Part shown: positions 1 to 5,751 of the stretch, one piece after another
Layout of the letters: the number at the start of each line of letters is the position of its first letter
Position numbering within the stretch: the stretch's first letter is position 1
Assembly (NCBI GenBank): GCA_001817055.1
Contig: MHHP01000009.1
Location: forward strand, 3,960-14,665
DNA from: Candidatus Andersenbacteria bacterium RIFCSPHIGHO2_02_FULL_45_11
Lineage (GTDB): Bacteria; Patescibacteriota; Andersenbacteria; UBA10190
Reading direction: 5' to 3'
DNA: 10,706 nt
Made by a program: the position numbers and the translations under genes
The notes under the pieces: generated by a model
Databases searched by the model: none
Told to the model about the DNA's origin: nothing
The model's input: only the letters and a program-made list of their open reading frames with translations

Positions 1-1
1 C

Positions 2-427
2 GGGCTTCGAGAAGAGCAGCTCCACCGGTATTACGAGAGAGCGCTTAAGTTTAAGGGGCAAACAGGTCCAACGCTTGTATCAATGCTAGAACGCCGACTC
101 GATAACGCAATCTTCCGTTCAGGATTTGCACAAACCCGCCCTCAGGCTCGCCAAATGGCAACTCACCGATTATTCGCAGTAAATGGGCAGCCAGTAGATG
201 TACCATCATACTCTTTGAAAGTTGGAGATGTAGTATCAGTACGAGACGGGAAAAAGGCCAAGGCATACTTCACGAATTTCGAGAAACGGATGCAGAACGT
301 AAACGCACCTTCGTGGGTTTTAATTAATCCAGAAGAGTTCAGCTTCAAAGTAACGTCACTTCCATCGTTTGAAGAAGCAAATGTGGGAGTAGATATCCGG
401 GCAATAGTAGAATTTTTCGCCCGTTAG
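2..427 (+). CDS. rpsD: 30S ribosomal protein S4, C-terminal part (5' end outside window)
   Basis: Primary 16S rRNA-binding protein of the small ribosomal subunit, which nucleates assembly of the 30S body. The frame is open from the first bases of the window, and the stretch GLREEQLHRYYERALKFKG, upstream of an internal ATG at 83, matches the conserved S4 region before the LLERRLDN-type motif. The gene therefore starts outside the window and the ATG at 83 is not its start. MLERRLDNAIFRSGFA, QARQMATHRLFAVNGQPVDVPS and the strand ending VGDVVSVRDGKK form the S4 RNA-binding domain. The C-terminus IVEFFAR is typical of the family. About 141 residues are visible of a usual ~200. It is followed after 31 bases by rpoA, the classic rpsD-rpoA order of the alpha operon. 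S4 autoregulates that operon in E. coli, but no such site can be judged here. Confidence 0.96.
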   Translation, partial: GLREEQLHRYYERALKFKGQTGPTLVSMLERRLDNAIFRSGFAQTRPQARQMATHRLFAVNGQPVDVPSYSLKVGDVVSVRDGKKAKAYFTNFEKRMQNVNAPSWVLINPEEFSFKVTSLPSFEEANVGVDIRAIVEFFAR

Positions 428-458
428 CATCTAAACTATTTTATTAACTACACTATCT

Positions 459-1427
459 ATGTTGCAAGAAATTTATCTGCCAGAAGAAATCGACATCAAG
501 GAAGATGGCGAATTCACGGCAACAATTACGATTAAGCCATATCATCCGGGCTACGGGCCAACGGTAGGAAATGCGCTACGCCGCGTTTTGCTTTCATCTC
601 TTCCCGGTGCAGCAGTTACCCAAATGAAGCTGGAAGGCGTTGATCATGAATTCTCTGCGCTTGAAGGCGTACAAGAAGATATTGTTACCCTCATGTTGAA
701 CGTGAAGGGTATTCGAGTTGCTTCCACAAGCAAAGACCCTATTGAAATCCGCCTGAAGAAGCAGGGGAAAGGGAAAGTTACTGCAAAAGATTTTGATGTA
801 CCACCAGAAGTTACCATCATTAACTCAGACCACCTCATTGCAACAATAACAGACGACAAGGCAACATTAGATTTAATGTGCGTTGTTGAACAGGGCAGAG
901 GATATGTGCCATCAGATACGCAAGATCCGAAAGCACGCGCAATCGGAACCATTGCACTTGATGCAGTATTCACTCCTGTTGAACGCGTAAGCTTTACAGT
1001 TGAGAACGTCCGCGTAGGCCAAGCAACAGATTACCACAGCCTAAAAATGACTATTACCACTAATGGCAGCATCTCTCCAAGAGAAGCTATTGAACAAGCT
1101 GCGTCTATTTTGCGAGACCACTTTACACAGCTTGCGGGCAGCTTCGACGGTATGCTGACAGGTAACCGCCCGCACGAAGAGATTATTGAAGAAACTGCTG
1201 AAGAGCCAAAATCTCCTGAAAACACCCTAAACCTTCTCCAACTTCCATCTCGCGTACATAACGCATTGGAACGAGTTGGAATCACTACCGTTGAACAAGT
1301 AATGGAATTATCTGATGAGCAAATCAGCGACATTCCAGGACTTGGAGCAAAAGCAGTCCAGGATGTTGCGGGTGCTCGCGATGATTTCAAGAAGCGTCTT
1401 GAAGATGGTAAAGAGGCAAAGGAGTAA
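459..1427 (+). CDS. rpoA: DNA-directed RNA polymerase subunit alpha
   Basis: Alpha subunit of RNA polymerase. The N-terminal domain dimerises and scaffolds beta and beta'; the C-terminal domain contacts UP-element DNA and activators. The 322-residue length is close to the usual 310-330. The N-terminal domain (about 1-230) shows the hallmark GYGPTVGNALRRVLLSSLPG (31-50). After an acidic linker (about 238-253) the helix-hairpin-helix C-terminal domain spans about 255-315. The DNA-contact residues known in E. coli align at identical numbers: R265, N268, G296 and K298 are kept, while N294, K297 and S299 are replaced by G, A and A. The protein therefore probably still binds DNA, with an altered minor-groove contact set. 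The ATG at 459 gives the normal MLQEIYLPEE-type N-terminus. No Shine-Dalgarno sequence is visible; a weak TACACT lies 4 bases upstream of the ATG. Confidence 0.98.
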   Translation: MLQEIYLPEEIDIKEDGEFTATITIKPYHPGYGPTVGNALRRVLLSSLPGAAVTQMKLEGVDHEFSALEGVQEDIVTLMLNVKGIRVASTSKDPIEIRLKKQGKGKVTAKDFDVPPEVTIINSDHLIATITDDKATLDLMCVVEQGRGYVPSDTQDPKARAIGTIALDAVFTPVERVSFTVENVRVGQATDYHSLKMTITTNGSISPREAIEQAASILRDHFTQLAGSFDGMLTGNRPHEEIIEETAEEPKSPENTLNLLQLPSRVHNALERVGITTVEQVMELSDEQISDIPGLGAKAVQDVAGARDDFKKRLEDGKEAKE

Positions 1428-1434
1428 ATAACGA

Positions 1435-1440
1435 TATAAT
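1435..1440 (+). promoter_or_regulatory. Candidate -10 box (TATAAT) just upstream of rplQ
   Basis: An exact TATAAT consensus ends 9 bases before the rplQ ATG at 1450, in the 22-base gap after rpoA. Transcription from it would begin about 2-3 bases before the start codon, giving a nearly leaderless message. No convincing -35 hexamer lies 16-18 bases upstream and no Shine-Dalgarno sequence precedes the ATG. It may be an internal promoter uncoupling rplQ-rplM-rpsI from rpoA, or a chance AT-rich match. Confidence 0.45.
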
Positions 1441-1449
1441 TCAAATCCC

Positions 1450-1800
1450 ATGCGTAATAAAAAGAGCAACCGAATACTAGGACGAACATCTGACCGTAGA
1501 GGCCACTTGATGAAGTCCCTTACAAGCTCTCTGCTTGAGCATGGCGCTATTGTTACAACTGAGGCTAAAGCAAAAGAACTTCGCCGTAACTTTGAGCCAC
1601 TCATTACCCGTGCACGAGAAGAGCTTACCCTTGCAAATCGCCGCCTTCTGATTGCACAGCTCATGCACAAAAATGATTTGCCTGCGCTCATGGAAGTTGG
1701 CAAAAAGCATGCAAAACGCCCTGGCGGATACCTTCGTATTACGAAGTTACCTATAACCCGCGCTGATGCTGCACGCATGGCACGAATTGAAATCCTATGA
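1450..1800 (+). CDS. rplQ: 50S ribosomal protein L17
   Basis: Large-subunit ribosomal protein near the exit-tunnel side of the 50S subunit. At 116 residues it matches the short bacterial form (E. coli 127, Bacillus about 120). Conserved parts are the N-terminal LGRTSDRRGHLMKSLTSSLL, the central GAIVTTEAKAKELRRNFEPLITRARE and the C-terminal GGYLRITKLP with a basic ending. The ATG at 1450 gives the standard, slightly shortened N-terminus. No ribosome-binding site is seen; an upstream TATAAT suggests near-leaderless transcription. The stop overlaps the rplM start by four bases (ATGA), indicating translational coupling. The rpoA-rplQ order is conserved across bacteria. Confidence 0.97.
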   Translation: MRNKKSNRILGRTSDRRGHLMKSLTSSLLEHGAIVTTEAKAKELRRNFEPLITRAREELTLANRRLLIAQLMHKNDLPALMEVGKKHAKRPGGYLRITKLPITRADAARMARIEIL

Positions 1801-2270
1801 AAAACGACACCCCAAAAACAGCAGAATCAGAAACACCGGGAGAAGCATTTAGAAAGTCTCACCGCACACCAAAGGTTGAGCTTGAATGGCACGTGCTTGA
1901 TGCAACTACCGATACGCTCGGACGCATTGCAACACAGGCTGCTTCTCTTATTCTCGGCAAACACCGTACTGATTCTGCAAAGAATAAAGCTGCGCCCGTA
2001 CACGTTGTTGTTATCAACAGCGATAATCTTAAGGTTACCGGCAAGAAAAGAGACCAAAAGATGTACCGCCGATACAGCGGATACCCAGGAGGGTTGCACG
2101 AACGCACACTCAAAGAGCAGATGATTCGCGACTCTCGCTTTGTTATTGAAGAAGCTGTTTCTGGAATGCTTCCAAAGAATAACCTACGAGCAGTACGAAT
2201 CCGTCAATTACATGTTTATCCAACAGCAGATCACCCACATATGCCACAAACGAAAGGAGCAGCCGTATGA
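1797..2270 (+). CDS. rplM: 50S ribosomal protein L13
   Basis: Early-assembling large-subunit protein that binds 23S rRNA. Its 157 residues exceed the usual ~142. The extra length is a charged, probably disordered N-terminal tail of about 30 residues before the conserved WHVLDATTDTLGRIA, where E. coli has about 15. The core shows HVVVINSDNLKVTGKK, YRRYSGYPGGL and the family signature region EEAVSGMLPKNNLRA, followed by LHVYPTADHPH. The start overlaps the rplQ stop as ATGA, which supports this start over later ones. The end overlaps the rpsI start the same way, so rplQ-rplM-rpsI form a tightly coupled block. rplM-rpsI is a universal bacterial pair. The tail has no recognisable function. Confidence 0.96.
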   Translation: MKNDTPKTAESETPGEAFRKSHRTPKVELEWHVLDATTDTLGRIATQAASLILGKHRTDSAKNKAAPVHVVVINSDNLKVTGKKRDQKMYRRYSGYPGGLHERTLKEQMIRDSRFVIEEAVSGMLPKNNLRAVRIRQLHVYPTADHPHMPQTKGAAV

Positions 2271-2659
2271 AAACTGATGTAAAGCACGGACTAGGCCGAC
2301 GCAAGACTGCAGTTGCCAAAGTACTTCTTACTGAAGACAAAGGCGAACGCATGATCAACGGCACACCGCTTGAAACATACTTCCCGTATGCCGCACTTCA
2401 GATAACAGCACTAAAAGCTCTAGTTATTACATCTCAAAATGATGAATACGGAGTCAGGGTGAAAGTTTCAGGAGGCGGCAAAAATGCACAAGCAGATGCA
2501 GTATCACTTGGGATTGCACGCGCATTGGTTGGAATAGATGAAGGATTCCGCAAGCAGCTCAAGGCAGCAGGATTACTCCGTCGTGATTCCCGTATGAAGG
2601 AACGAAAAAAGCCGGGCCTCAAAGGCGCCCGCCGAGCACCACAATTCAGCAAACGATAG
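2267..2659 (+). CDS. rpsI: 30S ribosomal protein S9
   Basis: Small-subunit protein whose C-terminal tail reaches the P site and touches the tRNA anticodon loop. Its 130 residues equal the E. coli length. The N-terminal GLGRRKTAVAKVLL, the central VKVSGGGKNAQADAVSLGIARAL and the basic RRDSRMKERKKPGLKGARRAPQFSKR are all diagnostic, and the terminal SKR that contacts tRNA is intact. The start is set by a clear AAAGGAG (2253-2259), 7 bases before the ATG, plus the ATGA overlap with rplM. This Shine-Dalgarno site contrasts with its absence before rpoA and rplQ. A GC-rich hairpin begins 7 bases after the stop and probably ends the operon. Confidence 0.97.
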   Translation: MKTDVKHGLGRRKTAVAKVLLTEDKGERMINGTPLETYFPYAALQITALKALVITSQNDEYGVRVKVSGGGKNAQADAVSLGIARALVGIDEGFRKQLKAAGLLRRDSRMKERKKPGLKGARRAPQFSKR

Positions 2660-2666
2660 CACATCA

Positions 2667-2698
2667 CCCCGCCAAACGGCGGGGCTTGTGTTTATTTC
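2667..2698 (+). terminator. Intrinsic terminator after rpsI
   Basis: A perfect 7-bp stem, CCCCGCC (2667-2673) and GGCGGGG (2678-2684), closes an AAAC tetraloop. It starts 7 bases after the rpsI stop. The downstream tract CTTGTGTTTATTT is T-rich but interrupted, so termination may be incomplete. Its position between the ribosomal operon and an unrelated membrane glycosyltransferase fits an operon boundary. Confidence 0.75.
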
Positions 2699-2701
2699 GT
2701 G

Positions 2702-2707
2702 TATACT
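2702..2707 (+). promoter_or_regulatory. Candidate -10 box (TATACT) for a leaderless start
   Basis: TATACT matches the -10 consensus at 5 of 6 positions and is followed by exactly 6 bases and then the ATG at 2714. Transcription would be expected to start at or next to that ATG. No Shine-Dalgarno sequence is present. The region 16-18 bases upstream is the terminator stem, so there is no recognisable -35 box. The site overlaps an in-frame GTG at 2699, which argues against that GTG being the start. Confidence 0.5.
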
Positions 2708-2713
2708 TTTGAT

Positions 2714-5110
2714 ATGTCCAAAAAGACTACTGTATATAGCGTATTAGCTATCATTTTATTGGGCTTCTTTATTTTTATCCGCGTTCCGGAAGTAGGGGAA
2801 TATCAACCATCGCATACACAGAACTCCGGGGAACTTACTGGCAATACTTTTGTCAGCCAAACTTTTATTGCATCCCAAAACCATCTCTCATCTGTTGGCG
2901 TTATAATTGCCACGTATTCTGGGCGGGATAATACAAAGCAAGTCATTTTTCATCTCAAAGATTCTGCAGACGCTACAGAGAGCATTCGAACAGTGACAGT
3001 GAATCCACAAGAATTCGGAGACAACCAATTTTATGATTTTGCCTTTGATCCTATTTCAGACGCTAAAGGTAAAACCTTTTTCTTTTCCCTTACATCGCCT
3101 GAAAGTATTCATGGTGATGCAGTTGCCGTAAACATATCTACTCGAGATCCGTACCCTGGTGGCGTTGCATATGTGCGCGGATCTGGCAGGCAGGCAATGG
3201 ATCTCGCGTTTCGAACGTCATATAACGTGCCATTTGGAGTACATGCGATTCGGACTACAAAAGCATTCTTGAGTACCCCTGTCTCACCGCTTTGGTATTG
3301 GGCAGCCCTGCCGGTTATAGGGTTCATTGCGTTTGCGTGGTGGGTGATGCAAGCAAAAAGCATCAAGAAACCATGGGTTATTTTACTTATACTTGCAATC
3401 ATTGCTTTTATTATTCGATATTTTTACGCACGCTCCCTACCGTTCACGTTTGATGAAGGGAATTATCTCTACGATGCATGGGCGGCACTACATGGGCGGC
3501 TTGCAGGCGGAGATGGGTACGTAAAAGCGCCATTGGTAATTGCATGGATTGCGCTCTGGGAAGCAATGTTGGGCCACACTGCAATTGCAGGTAGAATTGC
3601 AACCATTATTGCAGGGTCTGCGCTTATATACCCGATATATCTATTAGCTAAAACAATCTGGAATCAAAAAGCTGGATTATTATCCGCCGGGCTATGGGCA
3701 GTCATGGGGTCAGCCGTTGTCGCAACTGTGTATGTGCATACTCAAGGAGTTGCGATTTTCTTTGGCGTATCTGGCCTCGCTCTTCTTGCGTACGCACTAA
3801 AACAAAAACGCGGGGATCTCAAGTGGCTTATTACAGCAGGCGCTGTGATTGGCCTTGCTGTTGCATCACGGAAAAGCATGCTCGGACTTGGGCCCACGGT
3901 TTTGTTGTTACTCTTCACCCTATCATCAACCTGGAAATCACGGGCAAAACACACGCTACATGTTGGAATAGGATTTCTAGCAATTCTTGCGATATTCTTT
4001 GGATTTGCATATAGCGTATACGGCACAGAGGGAGTTATAGAAGCAATTGGAATAAATTCTGCATCGGACGGCATTTCTAGTGTTGAAGATTCGCAAGTAG
4101 AACAAGTACGCGCATATTCTTTGCGAGGAATGACGCCGTTTTTCCGCGAATCATTGCCGCTTATTTTACTGTCACTATTAGGTCTCGGCTTTTCGCTCCA
4201 AAACAGCATTAAAGTGCGTTTTTCAACACCCGGTGTTGGAATATGGCTTACACGAACATCCTGGCTCATTCCAATGGCTATATTCTGGTGGGCGTGGGGA
4301 TTCTTTGCAGAGTATGAAGGAGAAGGGTTTATGCGATTTGGAATTCCGATGTTGTGGTGGTTGTTTGGCGTACTACTACTAACCTCACCTAGCCTCTCCT
4401 TCGTAAGGAGAGGAAACGACGTCGACCCTTCTCCTTACGAAGGAGAAGGGAAGGGGATGAGGTTAGCACGTGCGCTTATAGGCTTAGTCTGGGTAGGCAG
4501 CCTTGCGTTCTTCTATATGAATTGGATTAAATTCCATGCCAACTACATCTCTGAATTTATTCCGCCTCTCGCTGTTCTGGGTGGGGTAGGAGTGCTCTAT
4601 TTTATAGAGTCTGCAAAGCAGGTAAAAAATATATTCATTAAAACTATCGTACTATTTGCCTTTATCGCTATTGCCGGATGGGCTGCAACTGTTTCAAATT
4701 TTATTACCTACTTATACGAGCACACCGGAACGTTTACCCAAACAGCAGCGAAGGAAGCTGCGCAGTGGGCACAAGACAATATTCCAGCAGATCAAGAAAT
4801 ATTTACCGGAGCTGCACTAATTCCATACCTTTCCGGGCATCGCGTATCGCTAGACATCGCTCACCCTCGTTGGTATGCGTATGAATTTACGCGTACAAAC
4901 CCAAAGCGACTTGAAACATTCTTGCCGCCTGCGAAAGATATGGTTGCTGCTTTTCACACTGCCGATTGGCTCCTGCTAGAAAGCCAGACAGGATTTTCAT
5001 TCTTAATGGAATATTCGGAAATTGAGAAGAGTATTGAAACTGATTGGCAAAGAATCCACGGCATCGAGAACGGATCAAATACAATGACGTTTTACAAGCG
5101 CATCAAATAG
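2714..5110 (+). CDS. Multi-spanning GT-C-type (PMT/ArnT-like) glycosyltransferase with N-terminal exported domain
   Basis: Probable polyprenyl-phosphate-sugar-dependent glycosyltransferase of the inner membrane; acceptor unknown. The 798-residue protein has a signal anchor (about 8-23), an outside region of about 165 residues rich in beta-type sequence, and then many membrane helices starting at about 195-212 and 221-238. Just after the third helix comes LPFTFDEGNYLYDAW with D247 and E248, the acidic pair expected in the first outer loop of GT39/ArnT-like enzymes. YVKAPLVIAWIALWE (about 269-283) follows, resembling the KPPL region of that family. A soluble C-terminal part from about 735 ends the protein. 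The ATG at 2714 is preferred over the GTG at 2699 because a TATACT box overlaps the extra codons. Residues 557-584 come from an 84-bp palindromic insert between two membrane helices. The fold assignment is by motif; substrate is not assignable. Confidence 0.75.
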   Translation: MSKKTTVYSVLAIILLGFFIFIRVPEVGEYQPSHTQNSGELTGNTFVSQTFIASQNHLSSVGVIIATYSGRDNTKQVIFHLKDSADATESIRTVTVNPQEFGDNQFYDFAFDPISDAKGKTFFFSLTSPESIHGDAVAVNISTRDPYPGGVAYVRGSGRQAMDLAFRTSYNVPFGVHAIRTTKAFLSTPVSPLWYWAALPVIGFIAFAWWVMQAKSIKKPWVILLILAIIAFIIRYFYARSLPFTFDEGNYLYDAWAALHGRLAGGDGYVKAPLVIAWIALWEAMLGHTAIAGRIATIIAGSALIYPIYLLAKTIWNQKAGLLSAGLWAVMGSAVVATVYVHTQGVAIFFGVSGLALLAYALKQKRGDLKWLITAGAVIGLAVASRKSMLGLGPTVLLLLFTLSSTWKSRAKHTLHVGIGFLAILAIFFGFAYSVYGTEGVIEAIGINSASDGISSVEDSQVEQVRAYSLRGMTPFFRESLPLILLSLLGLGFSLQNSIKVRFSTPGVGIWLTRTSWLIPMAIFWWAWGFFAEYEGEGFMRFGIPMLWWLFGVLLLTSPSLSFVRRGNDVDPSPYEGEGKGMRLARALIGLVWVGSLAFFYMNWIKFHANYISEFIPPLAVLGGVGVLYFIESAKQVKNIFIKTIVLFAFIAIAGWAATVSNFITYLYEHTGTFTQTAAKEAAQWAQDNIPADQEIFTGAALIPYLSGHRVSLDIAHPRWYAYEFTRTNPKRLETFLPPAKDMVAAFHTADWLLLESQTGFSFLMEYSEIEKSIETDWQRIHGIENGSNTMTFYKRIK
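4381..4464 (+). repeat. 84-bp doubly palindromic element inserted in frame in the glycosyltransferase gene
   Basis: The element begins AACCTCA and ends TGAGGTT, its reverse complement. Each half contains its own palindrome around the same core: CTCTCCTTCGTAAGGAGAGG on the left (4394-4413) and CTTCTCCTTACGAAGGAGAAGG (4428-4449) on the right. The two halves are also inverted copies of each other. Total length is 84 bp, exactly 28 codons, so the reading frame is preserved. It encodes residues about 557-584, a charged linker including SLSFVRRG and PSPYEGEG, in a loop between two membrane helices. Its amino-acid composition is unlike the hydrophobic flanks. It looks like a mobile or formerly mobile palindromic unit. 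Confidence 0.75.
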
Positions 5111-5119
5111 GAGTACAAA
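5091..5119 (+). promoter_or_regulatory. Candidate promoter for the downstream small membrane protein gene
   Basis: TTTACA (5091-5096, 5 of 6 to TTGACA) and TACAAA (5114-5119, 4 of 6 to TATAAT) are separated by the optimal 17 bases. They overlap the last codons of the glycosyltransferase gene. Transcription would start near 5126 and give a leader of about 54 bases to the ATG at 5180. The remaining leader shows no clear hairpin. The match is suggestive only. Confidence 0.35.
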
Positions 5120-5167
5120 AATCACATCGTTCTCTCAACAATTTGCGTTAGTCTTACTCCAACACGC

Positions 5168-5174
5168 AGGGAGG
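5168..5174 (+). promoter_or_regulatory. Shine-Dalgarno site (AGGGAGG)
   Basis: AGGGAGG ends 5 bases before the ATG at 5180. It is one of the best ribosome-binding sites in the window and fixes the start of the next gene. It also shows that this organism uses Shine-Dalgarno initiation for some genes while others appear leaderless. Confidence 0.75.
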
Positions 5175-5179
5175 TCGTC

Positions 5180-5656
5180 ATGCATATCGAGACGTATACA
5201 CAGGAGATTCGAGTTCGAACGCCAAACCAAAAATGCATTCAGGTAGTACTCCAAATTCAAGGAATTATTGCCGAATGGGGTAAGTCAGTGGCAACTATTC
5301 TGACGCTTTCCGGCGTCATGGCAACGCTCCTGTTTTTTTGGAATTTAGATACCATCACATGCACATACGAACGCATGTTTCCTCCACCAATACCGCCAAT
5401 CGGACACGCAATGCAGATCTATCGCTTTACCCAACATATCCTGTCGTTTGCTGCACTCTCATTTCTCACTTGGTGTATCCACACATTGCTCTTTGCCTTC
5501 TTTGTTGTACCGAAAAAGGAAGCGCTACAGAAAGAACTTGAGAGCCTTCTTACTACAAATCCAGGATTTCTAAACGCAATAAGGCAGGTAGATTTATCCC
5601 TTTACGAGCAAACCGTTGCATTCTTACCAGCGGAGAGCGAGCACTTTGCGACATAA
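5180..5656 (+). CDS. Hypothetical two-helix membrane protein
   Basis: I do not recognise a family for this 158-residue protein. It has a polar N-terminus (1-33), a hydrophobic helix at about 36-55, a short loop with a proline run FPPPIPPIG (67-75) and two cysteines nearby (C20, C61), a second hydrophobic helix at about 87-110, and a charged soluble tail (111-158) starting PKKEALQKELESLL, probably helical. Two membrane helices would put both termini on the same side, probably the cytoplasm. The start is supported by a strong Shine-Dalgarno site. It stands 69 bases after the glycosyltransferase and just before a strong terminator, so it is either the last gene of that unit or transcribed alone from a candidate promoter at 5091-5119. 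No catalytic motif is visible. Confidence 0.75.
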   Translation: MHIETYTQEIRVRTPNQKCIQVVLQIQGIIAEWGKSVATILTLSGVMATLLFFWNLDTITCTYERMFPPPIPPIGHAMQIYRFTQHILSFAALSFLTWCIHTLLFAFFVVPKKEALQKELESLLTTNPGFLNAIRQVDLSLYEQTVAFLPAESEHFAT

Positions 5657-5671
5657 ACGCAAACAAACCAG

Positions 5672-5715
5672 TCCCGAGAAGTGAATAAGGCACTCACTCT
5701 TCGGGATTTTTCTTT
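5672..5715 (+). terminator. Intrinsic terminator after the small membrane protein gene
   Basis: The arms TCCCGAGAAGTGA (5672-5684) and TCACTCTTCGGGA (5694-5706) pair as 6 bp, a 2x2 internal mismatch and 5 bp, with a 9-base loop. They are followed directly by TTTTTCTTT. The hairpin lies 15 bases after the stop codon. This is a textbook rho-independent terminator and marks a transcription-unit boundary. The -35 box of the next promoter begins just beyond it. Confidence 0.85.
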
Positions 5716-5716
5716 A

Positions 5717-5745
5717 TTGCCCAAGCGAACAGATTGCGATACGAT
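5717..5745 (+). promoter_or_regulatory. Promoter for the GT4-hpf-secA unit, leaderless spacing
   Basis: TTGCCC (5717-5722, 4 of 6) and TACGAT (5740-5745, 4 of 6) have an exact 17-base spacer. The -10 box is followed by 6 bases and then the ATG at 5752, the same spacing as at 2702-2714. Transcription should begin at or beside the ATG. The position right after a strong terminator supports a real promoter. There is no Shine-Dalgarno sequence before the ATG. The in-frame TTG at 5734 would lie inside the promoter and is rejected as a start. Confidence 0.55.
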
Positions 5746-5751
5746 ATTTTG

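Noticed and set aside
83..427. A separate 114-residue gene starting at the ATG at 83
   Set aside because: The frame continues upstream with conserved S4 sequence, so this is an internal methionine of truncated rpsD.
1031..1778. Long minus-strand frames across rpoA and rplQ
   Set aside because: They are antisense to confidently identified genes and encode no recognisable motif.
2699..2713. GTG start giving five extra residues to the glycosyltransferase
   Set aside because: These codons overlap the TATACT box, and the ATG at 2714 gives a normal signal anchor.
4316..4450. Direct 12-base repeat GAAGGAGAAGGG as target-site duplication
   Set aside because: The copies do not flank the element: one is within it and the other is 54 bases upstream of its edge, so it does not fit a duplication.
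5734..5751. TTG start for the GT4 gene
   Set aside because: It lies within the promoter -10 region; homologous sequence begins at KIAIVHDEL after the ATG at 5752.
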